Of a stretch of DNA of 64,000 nt, positions 28,117-37,803 are shown in pieces; position 1 is the stretch's first letter, and each line of letters opens with the position of its first letter. The notes under the pieces are model-generated. The model had not been told where the DNA came from. It ran no database searches and saw only the letters and a program-made list of their open reading frames with translations. The position numbers and the translations under genes are program-made. Origin of the DNA: JABDMH01 sp964428345 (lineage in GTDB: Bacteria > Bacteroidota > Bacteroidia > Chitinophagales > Saprospiraceae); assembly GCA_964428345.1 (NCBI GenBank), contig CAYRYD010000024.1, positions 1-64,000 on the forward strand, given 5' to 3'.

Positions 28117-28827
28117 ATGGATGTTCAGCGCATTTTCATCATTCTGGTGGATATCAGCGGTTATACCAGATTCATAAAATACCATAAATCAGCCCTGCTG
28201 CACGCCGAGAAAATTGTTTCCGAACTCATGGAAGCCATTTTAAAAGAAGTGGAGGTGCCGGTGGTTGCCCATGAGATCCTTGGGGATGCCATCAGCATGT
28301 ATGCACTGGATGAGGCCAGACCCGGCCAATCGGATCAGATCTACCATCAATTGCAAAAGTACTTCCTTGCCTTTTGGGAAAGAGAAGCTACCCTGATCAG
28401 TGCCTGCAAACTTTGTCCCTGCGATGCCTGCAAGCAGGTGGGCCAGCTGAAACTCAAGGCTGTTCTGCATGTCGGTGAGGCAGCCTTCAGTACCATCATG
28501 AATACCACAAAAATTTCGGGAGAAGATGTGATCATTGCCCATCGTCTCCTGAAAAATTCAGTTCCGTCCAGTGAATATATTTTAATGACCGAAGCATTCG
28601 TCAACCGGTCTCAATTGCAGGACCAAGAGCCACTGATACCCTGTGTCGAACAGTGTGAGGGCATTGGGGAGGTCAGAGCCTTTTACCGGGTTTTTGGAGA
28701 TAATGAAGTCCCGGAGACCAAAGGTTCACTCCTGAGAATACTGCGGGATTTTTTCAGGCTGGAAAAATATCTGTTTCTGCGACGGTCAGGTTCACCAGCC
28801 TATCGTTTTCGCAATTTACCGCAATAA
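28117..28827 (+). CDS. DUF2652 nucleotidyl-cyclase-like protein
   Basis: A 236-residue protein of the DUF2652 type, a class III cyclase-like fold. It has IILVDISGYTRFIK at the N-terminus and HEILGDAISMYAL around residue 50, which resemble the two metal-binding Asp motifs of class III cyclases. 'TKISGEDVIIAHRLLKNSV' resembles the later Asn/Arg motif. A Cys cluster (KLCPCDACKQVGQLKLK) is inserted in the middle and could bind a metal. Whether it makes a cyclic nucleotide is not known. A stand-alone gene behind the receptor. Confidence 0.75.
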   Translation: MDVQRIFIILVDISGYTRFIKYHKSALLHAEKIVSELMEAILKEVEVPVVAHEILGDAISMYALDEARPGQSDQIYHQLQKYFLAFWEREATLISACKLCPCDACKQVGQLKLKAVLHVGEAAFSTIMNTTKISGEDVIIAHRLLKNSVPSSEYILMTEAFVNRSQLQDQEPLIPCVEQCEGIGEVRAFYRVFGDNEVPETKGSLLRILRDFFRLEKYLFLRRSGSPAYRFRNLPQ

Positions 28828-29021
28828 CTGATCTTTAATAACCAGGTATCAAAATCCTGGTCAATCCAGAATCGAAACGCCATTGGTAGAATTGATCCTT
28901 CTAACGCTGGCATTGCAGGTCTGAGACCAGGAAGATTTGAAGTGATTAATGGATCGGCTGGATCGGTGATGCTGATTTTTTTACTTTAACACCAATAATG
29001 TTGTTATTGCAAATTGACATT

Positions 29022-30182
29022 ATGATGAAGACCCCTAGTATTATCATTGCCGGAGCTGGCGGTATTGCCCAGGCAGCGGCCCTGATGCTGGCAGAATGGA
29101 CTGAGGTCCCGCTCACGATCTATATTGGTAACCGTACTGTGGCCAATGCAGAAAAGGTGGCCCACTGGGTCAGGGAGGGTACCACCGGACCTGGCCGGAT
29201 CGAGACCTTTCAGCTGACTCCGGATGAGATCACGCCTGAAATGGAAACAATCCTGGAGAAGTGTGATATTCTGCTCGATTGTCTCCCGGGAAAACTGGCT
29301 CCAGCCCTGGCCGGTCTGGCAAACCGGTTTCATTTACACTACGCCAATCTGACTGAGTATGTCGCGGAAACAGAAGCGATCAAATCCCTTGCCATTGATG
29401 CCACGACCGGGTTTGTGCTTCAAACCGGCCTGGATCCGGGTTATATCGATGTTTTGGCACATCACCTTTACCAGCAGTTTTGCCGGGATTATCGGGTAGC
29501 GATGGTTGATAAACTGGAGATGAAGGTAGGAGCCCTGACCCTGCATGCCGTACCACCTCATTATTACGGATTTACCTGGAGTCCGGTCGGGGTAGCAACC
29601 GAATACCTGCACGATACTCTGGTGCTACGCGATTTTCAAAAGTTAACACTGCCTGCTCTTTCGCAAAGAAGTCAACTGATTATTAACGGTATTCTTTATG
29701 AAGATGATCTGACCTCCGGGGGAGCGGCCGACCTGCCGGATGCGTTGGCAGGAAAAGTCAGGTATCTGGATTACAAGACCTTGAGACACCCGGGTCATTA
29801 TGCCTGGGTATTAGACCAGTTGCAGGATTTGGGAGAAACGCCAACGGTGATTGAGGCTTTACAAACGAAAATGGAAGCAGTCATTCCGCATCTGGAAGAT
29901 GATCAGGTTATTCTTTATGCTGCCGTGGAAGGAAGGGATTCCGGGGGTATTTTGCGCAGACGGGAAATGGCCCGCAGGATACAACCGATGATGGTGGGGA
30001 AGTACCGGTTGCGTGCCATCCAGACTACAACTGCCGCACCCCTCCTGCAGGTAGCACATTTATTGTTGGAATCACCTCAGCGGGGAGTCATACTTCAAAG
30101 TCAGATAGACCCGGAGCCATTTCTAAATGGAAAATTTATCAGAAAGGTCTATGGTGAATTACCGGATGGACGTTTGTCATAG
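29022..30182 (+). CDS. Saccharopine dehydrogenase-like NAD(P)-binding protein
   Basis: A 386-residue cytoplasmic oxidoreductase. ATG 29022 gives MMKTPSIIIAGAGGIAQAAA, placing the Rossmann GxGGxxQ loop at the usual distance from the N-terminus; ATG 28998 would add 8 residues. The C-terminal half ('GLDPGYIDVLAHHLYQQF', 'HYYGFTWSPVGVATEYL') follows the saccharopine dehydrogenase catalytic domain. Several family members act in lysine or polyamine metabolism; the exact substrate cannot be told. It is convergent with marC, with 31 bases between the stops. Confidence 0.8.
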   Translation: MMKTPSIIIAGAGGIAQAAALMLAEWTEVPLTIYIGNRTVANAEKVAHWVREGTTGPGRIETFQLTPDEITPEMETILEKCDILLDCLPGKLAPALAGLANRFHLHYANLTEYVAETEAIKSLAIDATTGFVLQTGLDPGYIDVLAHHLYQQFCRDYRVAMVDKLEMKVGALTLHAVPPHYYGFTWSPVGVATEYLHDTLVLRDFQKLTLPALSQRSQLIINGILYEDDLTSGGAADLPDALAGKVRYLDYKTLRHPGHYAWVLDQLQDLGETPTVIEALQTKMEAVIPHLEDDQVILYAAVEGRDSGGILRRREMARRIQPMMVGKYRLRAIQTTTAAPLLQVAHLLLESPQRGVILQSQIDPEPFLNGKFIRKVYGELPDGRLS

Positions 30183-30213
30183 GACCGGTATTTTGACTGG
30201 TCGATCTGCCGGT

Positions 30214-30789
30214 TTATGAGATCCCGAACAGGTGCGCTTTAAAGAGTTTGACGGCAATGGCGAGCAGAATGATCCCAAAAACCTTCCTTAGAACATTAGC
30301 TCCACCCTGGCCGATTTTCCGTTCGATCCAGCTGGCACTTCGCAAAACCAGATAGACCAGGATTACATTGATGACGATACCGATGATGATGTCAATTTGA
30401 CTGAATTCAGCCTTTAACGTTAAAATGGTGGTCAGGGTTCCCGCTCCTGCGATCAGAGGAAACGCCAGGGGGACGATGGTACCGGAATCGGCTGAGGGAT
30501 CATCCCGGAAAATCGGAATGTTTAATATCATTTCGAGTCCGATCAGAAAAATGACAATAGCGCCGGCAACGGCAAAGGAAGAAATATCGACTCCAAACAA
30601 TTTTAACAGGCTTTCACCAAAGAATAAAAAAACGATCATGATCACGCCGGCCACGATGCTGGCCTTGGCCGATTGAATATTGACCCCTTTTTTCTTGAGA
30701 TTGATCACGATCGGGAGCGATCCGGGTATGTCGATCACTGAAAAAAGGATAAGGGTAACCGAAATGATTTCTTTAAAACCTGGGGTCAT
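30214..30789 (-). CDS. MarC family integral membrane protein
   Basis: A 191-residue inner-membrane protein of the MarC/UPF0056 family, with about six membrane segments. 'VTLILFSVIDIPGSLPIVI' near the N-terminus and PLAFPLIAGAGTLTTIL in the middle are typical. Family function is unresolved; the old link to multiple antibiotic resistance has not held up. Single gene. Confidence 0.85.
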   Translation of the reverse strand: MTPGFKEIISVTLILFSVIDIPGSLPIVINLKKKGVNIQSAKASIVAGVIMIVFLFFGESLLKLFGVDISSFAVAGAIVIFLIGLEMILNIPIFRDDPSADSGTIVPLAFPLIAGAGTLTTILTLKAEFSQIDIIIGIVINVILVYLVLRSASWIERKIGQGGANVLRKVFGIILLAIAVKLFKAHLFGIS

Positions 30790-30955
30790 AATAATATGAT
30801 TTATGATAGAGTCAAAATGCTGACAACAGTCGGAACAGTATATGTGACATTGACCGGTGTAAATAAAATTTTCTTAAGATTAAGAAATGGTCGTTATCAT
30901 TAATCCTTTTTTTATGCATGAAAGCTGTTTTCAGATGCTCACAAAAGTCATCCGG

Positions 30956-32287
30956 TCAGGTTGGTGTCCAGGTAATTTTAAGCAGGTAGCGGGAATGCTC
31001 ATCCACTTTATACCGTTCGTCAATCTGCTGACCAATTACCCAGCAAATGTCTTCATTTGTAAGCAATAACCATTGATTTTCTTTTTGAAAAGCATTGAAT
31101 TTCCGGTTGCTGAAAAACTTTTTCAGCTTCTGTCTTTGACCTTCCATGCCCAGCGGCTGAAAAAAATCACCCACCTGCCATTTGCGTATCTTCAGAGGGA
31201 AACTGATTTTTTGAGCATCGAGATAGGCGATGGAGGTATCTCCAATGAGATTATCGATCCGTTGATTCATCAAAACAAACTCCAACTGACCATTTTCGAG
31301 GTGAACGACTTTCTCCTCTTTTTCAATCAACAGCTCCCGGTTTTCATCGGGTGTCTTGGTAGAAAGTACCAGTTTTTTACGGTCGGTAGTGACCCGGTTT
31401 TTATTACTGTAAAACAGACGGCCCGAATGACCGCTTTTGATCGCTTCAAGCATCTGGGTTACCTGGGTGTAATTAAACCCATAAGGTCTCAGCCATTCAA
31501 AGATGACCAGATCACAAAGCGACTCCTCGATTTTATCGGTATCTACGGTGATGTAGTCAGCTTCCGTTTTTTTTCTTAATTCCAGTTCTTCATTCAGCAG
31601 ACCACTTAGTAGTCGGGCGCTTTTCTGCCAGATCAGAATGTTTTCAGACATCCTTTTCTTAAAGGATGGGACACGTTCCTCGATTTTCGGGATCAGTTTA
31701 TGGCGGAAATAATTTCTCCGGTATAATGACTCGTTGTTGCTGGCATCTTCCCTCGATGGAATTTCATGCAGTTTGGCATATCGCCTGATTTCTTCCTTGC
31801 TCGCAAATAATAAAGGACGGATTATGTGGTGTTTTTTGGGCTGCATCCCCTGTAGTCCGAAGATTCCCGTCCCTCTGGCCATGTTGAGAAATATAGTTTC
31901 GATCTGATCATCCTGATGGTGAGCAACGGCCAGAAGATTATAACCATTTTCTTCCATGACTTTGGAAAACCAGGTATATCGGAGATGCCGGGCAGCTTCC
32001 TGGATTCCCACGCCATTTTGTTTGGCATAGGCTTTCGTATCGAAAGAGGTACTGTGAAAAGGAAAATGATATTCAGCTGCTTTCCGGGCTACGAAATCTG
32101 CATCCTCGTCTGAAGCTTTTCCCCTCATCTGAAAATTACAATGTCCAACCCCTATCTGAAATCCCAACTGATGAAACAAATGCATAAGGACCATTGAGTC
32201 AATCCCACCACTCACCGCCAGCAGGATCCGGTCTTTTTTGGTACATAGATTATTTTCCGTAATAAAAATACTGAGCTCCTGTTCCAT
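30956..32287 (-). CDS. tilS: tRNA(Ile)-lysidine synthase
   Basis: A 443-residue enzyme that converts C34 of tRNA-Ile(CAU) to lysidine using lysine and ATP. This stops the tRNA reading Met codons and is essential in most bacteria. I chose ATG 32287 (MEQELSIFI). The PP-loop ATP pyrophosphatase motif LLAVSGGIDSM is at about residues 23-33, with 'NLLAVAHHQDDQIET' further on. The N-terminal catalytic domain (to about 220), the middle domain and the C-terminal TilS substrate-binding domain ('RKWQVGDFFQPLGMEGQRQ') are all present. mltG lies just upstream on the same strand. Confidence 0.94.
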   Translation of the reverse strand: MEQELSIFITENNLCTKKDRILLAVSGGIDSMVLMHLFHQLGFQIGVGHCNFQMRGKASDEDADFVARKAAEYHFPFHSTSFDTKAYAKQNGVGIQEAARHLRYTWFSKVMEENGYNLLAVAHHQDDQIETIFLNMARGTGIFGLQGMQPKKHHIIRPLLFASKEEIRRYAKLHEIPSREDASNNESLYRRNYFRHKLIPKIEERVPSFKKRMSENILIWQKSARLLSGLLNEELELRKKTEADYITVDTDKIEESLCDLVIFEWLRPYGFNYTQVTQMLEAIKSGHSGRLFYSNKNRVTTDRKKLVLSTKTPDENRELLIEKEEKVVHLENGQLEFVLMNQRIDNLIGDTSIAYLDAQKISFPLKIRKWQVGDFFQPLGMEGQRQKLKKFFSNRKFNAFQKENQWLLLTNEDICWVIGQQIDERYKVDEHSRYLLKITWTPT

Positions 32288-32323
32288 CAAATAATACACA
32301 ATTTAAAATGATTCTTCAGCCGG

Positions 32324-33361
32324 TTATTTGATTCCACGTTCATTGAGCCACTGGCGATATCGCGCTGCATTAAGGTTATGGGCCCCAAGATCCGGGGCAA
32401 AAGCGTGCAAGCCGCTGTTGTCCGGACGGGCACACATATACAGGTAGTTATGATCTTCGGCGTTGAGTACGGCATCCAGGCTTTCGATCGAGGGCATATA
32501 AATTGGTCCTGGAGGTAAACCGCTGTACTTATAGGTATTATAAGGTGACTCAATTTCCAGATGCTGGTTTAATACCCGGCGTAAATCATAGATTCCGGTA
32601 GCAAAAACCACGGTGGGATCTGCTTGTAAAGGAATCGAATTTTCCAACCGGTTTAGATAAAGGCCTGCTACGGTCGGTCTTTCTGATTTGGCCTGGGTCT
32701 CACGCTCGACGATGGATGCCAGCGTATAGACTTCAGGAATCGAGAGATTCAATTTCCGGGCTTTCTCCCGGCGATCTTCCCTCGACCAGAATTTTTCGTG
32801 TTCATTTTTTAGACGATCTGTCAGTTCTTCCGGTGTCTCAGTCCAGTATACCTCATAAGTGTTGGGAATAAACATGGTGAGCATCGTCTCACTATTCACT
32901 CCATATTTCTTCCATGTCAGGGAATCGGAAAGAAATCGGATAAGGTCCGTCGAATCTGCCTCAACCTGGTCAGCGATCCTGCCGGCCAGATCGGGTAAAG
33001 TCCGCACATTGTGGATGACCAGGTTTACAGGAGTCTGACGGCCGGAACGGAGCAATGCCACCAGTTGCCGGTTATTCCAGCCGGGTTGAATACTATATTT
33101 GCCCGGATGGATAGTGCCGTCTGCATATTTCATCCACCGGGCGACCCTGGTAAAGGAATGAATATTGGAGACAATTTTCGAACTGTCAAGCAGGTTGACC
33201 ACATCTGAAAAATTCGATCCGGTAGGAAGATAGATGACCTTCTCCGTTGTATTGGTCACATTGGGTAAAAACACCCAGCGATAAACCTGATAGAGTACGG
33301 CTCCCGCAGCGATAGCCAGCACCATCAGGATGCCACCAAAAATTTTGATCTTTTTTAACAT
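32324..33361 (-). CDS. mltG: Endolytic transglycosylase MltG (YceG family)
   Basis: A 345-residue membrane-anchored enzyme that cleaves nascent peptidoglycan glycan strands and sets chain length. One N-terminal membrane helix (about 7-27) anchors it; the periplasmic part holds the YceG domain. The signature VYTLASIVERETQ carries the catalytic Glu, followed by ADPTVVFATG and 'SPYNTYKYSGLPPGPI', all typical. Length is normal. It sits between panB and tilS on the same strand, with gaps of 35-36 bases, so an operon is plausible. Confidence 0.93.
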   Translation of the reverse strand: MLKKIKIFGGILMVLAIAAGAVLYQVYRWVFLPNVTNTTEKVIYLPTGSNFSDVVNLLDSSKIVSNIHSFTRVARWMKYADGTIHPGKYSIQPGWNNRQLVALLRSGRQTPVNLVIHNVRTLPDLAGRIADQVEADSTDLIRFLSDSLTWKKYGVNSETMLTMFIPNTYEVYWTETPEELTDRLKNEHEKFWSREDRREKARKLNLSIPEVYTLASIVERETQAKSERPTVAGLYLNRLENSIPLQADPTVVFATGIYDLRRVLNQHLEIESPYNTYKYSGLPPGPIYMPSIESLDAVLNAEDHNYLYMCARPDNSGLHAFAPDLGAHNLNAARYRQWLNERGIK

Positions 33362-33396
33362 TCCGGTACTTATTCAACGTATGGTATCAGTCGAAT

Positions 33397-34212
33397 CTAA
33401 TAAGCTTCATTTTCATTGGGGAAATCACGGCTTTTGATATCTTCTATATACTGCTCTGCAGCGGTCTTGATCTGATCATACAGATTGAGATATACTCTTA
33501 GAAACCGGGGCCTGAATTCTTTGGTTATACCCAGCATGTCATGGGTGACCAGGACCTGGCCATCGACATCCGGTCCGGCACCAATACCGATGATCGGGAT
33601 CGAAATCGATTCGGCGACCTCTTTGGCCAATTCCCTCGGGATTTTCTCCAGTACGATGGCAAAACAGCCAATAGACTCCAGGAGTTTCGCATCGCTCTTT
33701 AATTGTTCAGCCTCTGCCTCTTCTTTGGCTCGAACGACATACGTTCCGAATTTATAGATCGATTGGGGTGTCAATCCCAGATGTCCCATGACCGGCACTC
33801 CGGCTTTTAAGATGCGTTTGATCGAATTTTCGACCGCGATACCACCTTCGAGTTTAACAGCGTGGGCTCCCGACTCTTTCATGATCCGGATTGCCGATGC
33901 CAGCGCTTTCCGGCTATTGCCCTGATAAGTGCCAAATGGCAGATCGACGACCACCAGAGCCCGGTGAATAGCCCGGATTACGCTGCTGGCATGATAGATC
34001 ATTTGATCGAGGGTGATTGGTAGGGTAGTTTCATGACCGGCCATGACGTTGGAAGCAGAATCACCGACCAATAACACATCTATACCCGCCTCGTCCAGAA
34101 TCCGGGCCATGGAATAATCGTAAGCAGTGAGCATACTGATTCGCTCCCCTTCTTCCTTCATGCTTTTGAGAGTGTGGACAGTCACTCTTCTGGTCTCTCT
34201 ATGAACTGACAT
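33397..34212 (-). CDS. panB: 3-methyl-2-oxobutanoate hydroxymethyltransferase
   Basis: A 271-residue enzyme that transfers a hydroxymethyl group from 5,10-methylenetetrahydrofolate to alpha-ketoisovalerate, the first step of pantothenate synthesis. Recognised by SMLTAYDYSMARILDEAG, 'IDVLLVGDSASNVMAGHE' (Mg-binding Asp), 'SGAHAVKLEGG', VMGHLGLTPQSI, and 'IPIIGIGAGPDVDGQVLV'. Length is normal. No panC or panD is adjacent. It is probably first in a panB-mltG-tilS transcript. Confidence 0.95.
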   Translation of the reverse strand: MSVHRETRRVTVHTLKSMKEEGERISMLTAYDYSMARILDEAGIDVLLVGDSASNVMAGHETTLPITLDQMIYHASSVIRAIHRALVVVDLPFGTYQGNSRKALASAIRIMKESGAHAVKLEGGIAVENSIKRILKAGVPVMGHLGLTPQSIYKFGTYVVRAKEEAEAEQLKSDAKLLESIGCFAIVLEKIPRELAKEVAESISIPIIGIGAGPDVDGQVLVTHDMLGITKEFRPRFLRVYLNLYDQIKTAAEQYIEDIKSRDFPNENEAY

Positions 34213-34266
34213 ATTCTAAAAAGGCCGAAAGTTAACAAAAGACGGACTTAATTGCATGAGATATGT

Positions 34267-34809
34267 CTAGCCTTGAGCCTTTAACCATTCTTCCCTCGTT
34301 ATCTTGAAATAAAGCACCTCCGTTTGATAGAAAAAAGCCTGCCCCTGAAAGGTAAGTCCGGCTTTCTCCAAAACCCTCCTGGAAGCCAGGTTATCCGGCC
34401 TGGTTACCGCAACAATTTCAGGAATCTGCCGGTCTTTAAAACCATAATTTAACAATGAACGGGTGATTTCTGTCGCGTAGCCATTGCCCCAATAAGACCG
34501 GGCAAAACGATACCCCACTTCGATTTGGGGAGTACCATCCAGATCTTTCAGACAGGCCCACCCGACGGGAGTATGATGAGTCCGCAGACAGCACAGCCAG
34601 ATACCCAGGCCCGGATTTTCGGAATAGCTATGGATGATCTTCCTGATCCGTTCTGCCACCTGATCCCGGCTGCGTAATGGACCGATGTACTGCATCACAG
34701 CTTTGTCCTGATGCAGTGCCGTGAGAAAATCGAGGTCTTGATTTTCCAACTCCCTGAGGTACAGTCGGTTGGTAACCAGAATGGACTTGGTTGGGTACCT
34801 TTTTGCCAT
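34267..34809 (-). CDS. GNAT family N-acetyltransferase (RimJ/RimL-like)
   Basis: A 180-residue acetyltransferase. The ATG at 34809 gives MAKRYPTKSILVTNRLYLRE, a normal start for RimJ/RimL-type GNATs; longer upstream starts add an unrelated tail. The acetyl-CoA-binding region is 'EVGYRFARSYWGNGYATE', a variant of the Q/RxxGxG/A loop, followed by 'VAVTRPDNLASRRVLEKAGL', the usual C-terminal beta-bulge motif. Substrate unknown. Divergent from dnaK. Confidence 0.88.
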   Translation of the reverse strand: MAKRYPTKSILVTNRLYLRELENQDLDFLTALHQDKAVMQYIGPLRSRDQVAERIRKIIHSYSENPGLGIWLCCLRTHHTPVGWACLKDLDGTPQIEVGYRFARSYWGNGYATEITRSLLNYGFKDRQIPEIVAVTRPDNLASRRVLEKAGLTFQGQAFFYQTEVLYFKITREEWLKAQG

Positions 34810-34977
34810 CTTAGTACATAGGTTTTCTGACGTTTTGTCATGAGGTTCCAGCCTTGTAACGACGATTTTCAGGTAATAATGACAAATCATCTGACTAAAT
34901 GTGATGAAAATCTGGTTGGCATTCAAATTGAGCTATAGTAACGCAAACTCATATTAAAATAGATTAAAATAGAATAA

Positions 34978-36897
34978 ATGGGAAAAATAATTGGAATAGA
35001 CCTGGGAACAACAAACTCCTGTGTTGCGGTGATGGAGGGGAATGAACCGGTGGTAATTCCCAACGATGAAGGGCGAAGGACCACGCCTTCTGTCGTAGCT
35101 TTTATGGATAACGGTGAAAGGAAGATCGGTGATCCGGCTAAGCGTCAGGCGATTACTAATCCGGTCAGGACCGTATTTTCAATCAAGCGATTCATGGGGT
35201 CTCGCTTTTCCGAGGTAAAGGAAGAAGCCGGACGAGTTCCTTATAAAGTGACTCGCGGTGATAACGATACCGTCAGAGTGGATATTGAAGGCCGGCCATA
35301 CACTCCGCAGGAGATCAGTGCGATGGTCCTGCAGAAGATGAAAAAAGTGGCCGAAGACTACCTGGGAAGTGAAGTCACCGAAGCGGTGGTCACCGTGCCG
35401 GCTTATTTTAATGACTCACAGCGACAGGCCACCAAGGAAGCGGGGGAAATCGCCGGGCTGAAGATCAACCGGATCATCAATGAGCCGACCGCTGCTGCAT
35501 TGGCTTATGGGCTGGATAAGAAAGGCCAGGATTCAACCATTGCGGTATTTGACCTGGGAGGAGGAACTTTTGACATTTCGATCCTTGAGCTTGGAGATGG
35601 AGTATTTGAAGTGAAGTCGACCAATGGTGATACGCACCTGGGAGGAGATGATTTTGACCAGGTATTGATCAACCATTTGGCAGAAACCTTCAAGTCTGCC
35701 GAAAACATCGATCTGCGCAAGGATCCGATGGCCCTTCAACGATTGAAGGATGCTGCTGAAAAAGCCAAGATAGAACTGTCGGCCTCTTCGGAAACCGAGG
35801 TTAATCTTCCCTATATCACGGCAGTGGATGGAGTGCCCAAACACCTGGTGCAGAAAATATCCCGTGCCAAGTTCGAACAACTCGCCGATGATCTGGTGAG
35901 ACGAACCCTGAAACCCTGTGAAGATGCCCTGAAGGATGCCGGTCTATCGAAATCGGATATCGATGAGGTCATTCTGGTCGGTGGTTCGACCCGAATCCCC
36001 CGGATCCAGCAAGCGGTCGAAGAGTTTTTTGGTAAGAAACCCAACCGCAGTGTTAACCCAGATGAAGTAGTAGCGGTAGGAGCAGCGATCCAGGGTGGAG
36101 TATTGAGTGGCGATGTGCAGGACGTATTGCTCCTCGATGTGACTCCTCTTTCACTGGGTATTGAAACGATGGGAGGGGTTTACGATGTGGTGATTGAAGC
36201 CAACTCGACCATTCCAACCAAGAAATCAAAGATCTACTCCACGGCCTCGGACAACCAGCCCAGTGTAGAAATTCACATACTGCAGGGAGAGCGTCCAATG
36301 GCCAGGGATAACCGTACAGTTGGCCGGTTTATTCTAGATGGAATTCCTCCCTCACCAAGGGGAGTACCACAGGTAGAAGTGACATTTGACATCGACGCCA
36401 ATGGAATTTTAAACGTTCACGCCAAGGATAAAGGAACCGGCAAAGAACAAAAAATCCGCATCGAAGCTTCGACCGGTCTGTCAAAAGAAGAAGTCGAAAG
36501 AATGAAGAGCGAGGCAGCGGCCAATGCTGAAGCCGATAAAGCCGCCCGGGAGAAAGTCGAGAAGATCAATGCGGCCGATGCGCTCATCTTCCAGACCGAA
36601 AAACAAATTGCCGAGTACGGAGCGAAAATACCCGCTGACAAGAAAGGAGCTATTGAGAGTGCCGTAGCTGTCCTGAAGGAGGCCCACAAAAGTCAGGATC
36701 TGGCTGCCATCGACAGCGCTACCAAGAATTTGAACGACGCCTGGGCAAGTGCCAGTCAGGATATTTACAAAGCTCAGCAGGAGGGAGGTGAGACCGCCGG
36801 AGCCGGGTCTGCCGGAACCACCGATACAGGAGGTGGTAGCAGCGAGGCAGAAGATGTCACTGATGTTGAATTTGAAGAAGTAGATGACAAGAAGTAA
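34978..36897 (+). CDS. dnaK: Chaperone DnaK (Hsp70)
   Basis: A 639-residue ATP-dependent chaperone. The N-terminal ATPase domain opens with IIGIDLGTTNSCVAVMEG and has the other two Hsp70 signatures (AVFDLGGGTFDISILE and VILVGGSTRIPRIQQAVEEF). The substrate-binding domain and helical lid follow, with a Gly/Ser-rich stretch and the acidic tail VEFEEVDDKK that contacts co-chaperones. dnaJ and grpE are not next to it and no CIRCE element is visible upstream. A strong bidirectional terminator lies 24 bases after the stop. Confidence 0.97.
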   Translation: MGKIIGIDLGTTNSCVAVMEGNEPVVIPNDEGRRTTPSVVAFMDNGERKIGDPAKRQAITNPVRTVFSIKRFMGSRFSEVKEEAGRVPYKVTRGDNDTVRVDIEGRPYTPQEISAMVLQKMKKVAEDYLGSEVTEAVVTVPAYFNDSQRQATKEAGEIAGLKINRIINEPTAAALAYGLDKKGQDSTIAVFDLGGGTFDISILELGDGVFEVKSTNGDTHLGGDDFDQVLINHLAETFKSAENIDLRKDPMALQRLKDAAEKAKIELSASSETEVNLPYITAVDGVPKHLVQKISRAKFEQLADDLVRRTLKPCEDALKDAGLSKSDIDEVILVGGSTRIPRIQQAVEEFFGKKPNRSVNPDEVVAVGAAIQGGVLSGDVQDVLLLDVTPLSLGIETMGGVYDVVIEANSTIPTKKSKIYSTASDNQPSVEIHILQGERPMARDNRTVGRFILDGIPPSPRGVPQVEVTFDIDANGILNVHAKDKGTGKEQKIRIEASTGLSKEEVERMKSEAAANAEADKAAREKVEKINAADALIFQTEKQIAEYGAKIPADKKGAIESAVAVLKEAHKSQDLAAIDSATKNLNDAWASASQDIYKAQQEGGETAGAGSAGTTDTGGGSSEAEDVTDVEFEEVDDKK

Positions 36898-36920
36898 ATG
36901 TCTTTTCAGATAAGTAAAGA

Positions 36921-36954
36921 AAAAGGATCAAATCAGCAGATTTGGTCCTTTTTT
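36921..36954. terminator. Bidirectional terminator between dnaK and dapB
   Basis: A 14-bp stem with one T-G wobble closes an AGCA tetraloop at 36935-36938; the arms are 36921-36934 and 36939-36952. T runs flank it on both strands, so it can end both convergent genes. Confidence 0.85.
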
Positions 36955-36993
36955 CATTTTAAGTTACCAGAAACCCCTCATCATTTTCCGGAT

Positions 36994-37722
36994 TTATTCC
37001 GGGAGCCCGAGCATATCCTCCATGCCAAAACACCCCACCTTACCAACAAGCCATTCGGCAGCCATAACCGCACCCTGCGCAAATCCAAACCGGGAATGTG
37101 CGGTATGCTTGATTTCGATGTCATCATGATTGGAGGTGTATTTCACCGTATGGGTGCCCGGAACTTCATCGATACGGCGACTGATGATTGATAATTCACG
37201 GGGATTATCAGTAGGGTGGTTGACCCATTTTTCTTTCCGGTTAATTTGATTTAATACTCCATCGGCCAATGTGATTGCCGTACCACTGGGAGCATCCAGT
37301 TTTTGGGTATGATGAATTTCTTCCAACTGAATTTCATAATCCGGAAACTGGTTCATGATTTTCGCTAAATACTGGTTTAGCATAAAGAAAATATTGACTC
37401 CAAGACTGTAATTGGAGGCATAGAAAAATGCGGATTGATTGGAAAGACAGCTTGATTTAATGTATTCAAAATCCTGAAGCCAGCCGGTGGTGCCAGACAC
37501 AACCGGAATTTTTTTATCAATGCATTGCTTGATATTTTGAACGGCTGCATCGGGCCGCGTAAATTCGATGGCGACATCGATGCCGGAATGCAAATCGGAA
37601 ATGGTATTTTTCTGATCAATATCGATGATCAAGTCTATTGTATGCCCCCTTTCTTCCGCAATTTTATGAATGGTTTTCCCCATTTTCCCATACCCGATTA
37701 AAGCAATTTTAAGGCCAGTCAT
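36994..37722 (-). CDS. dapB: 4-hydroxy-tetrahydrodipicolinate reductase
   Basis: A 242-residue NAD(P)H-dependent reductase of lysine and meso-diaminopimelate synthesis. The Rossmann loop is KIALIGYGKMGKTI at the N-terminus. The catalytic and substrate-binding region is 'IQLEEIHHTQKLDAPSGTAI', with the conserved His-His and Lys of the DapB signature. VVSGTTGW matches the conserved middle motif. The length fits the short DapB type of Bacteroidota. Convergent with dnaK and divergent from hemE. Confidence 0.93.
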   Translation of the reverse strand: MTGLKIALIGYGKMGKTIHKIAEERGHTIDLIIDIDQKNTISDLHSGIDVAIEFTRPDAAVQNIKQCIDKKIPVVSGTTGWLQDFEYIKSSCLSNQSAFFYASNYSLGVNIFFMLNQYLAKIMNQFPDYEIQLEEIHHTQKLDAPSGTAITLADGVLNQINRKEKWVNHPTDNPRELSIISRRIDEVPGTHTVKYTSNHDDIEIKHTAHSRFGFAQGAVMAAEWLVGKVGCFGMEDMLGLPE

Positions 37723-37803
37723 TCTTGTGTCATTTTAGATGGTGCAATATCGAGATTATCATTGAATAAACTAATTTCGCAGACTAACATTGCCGCACCT
37801 GTC

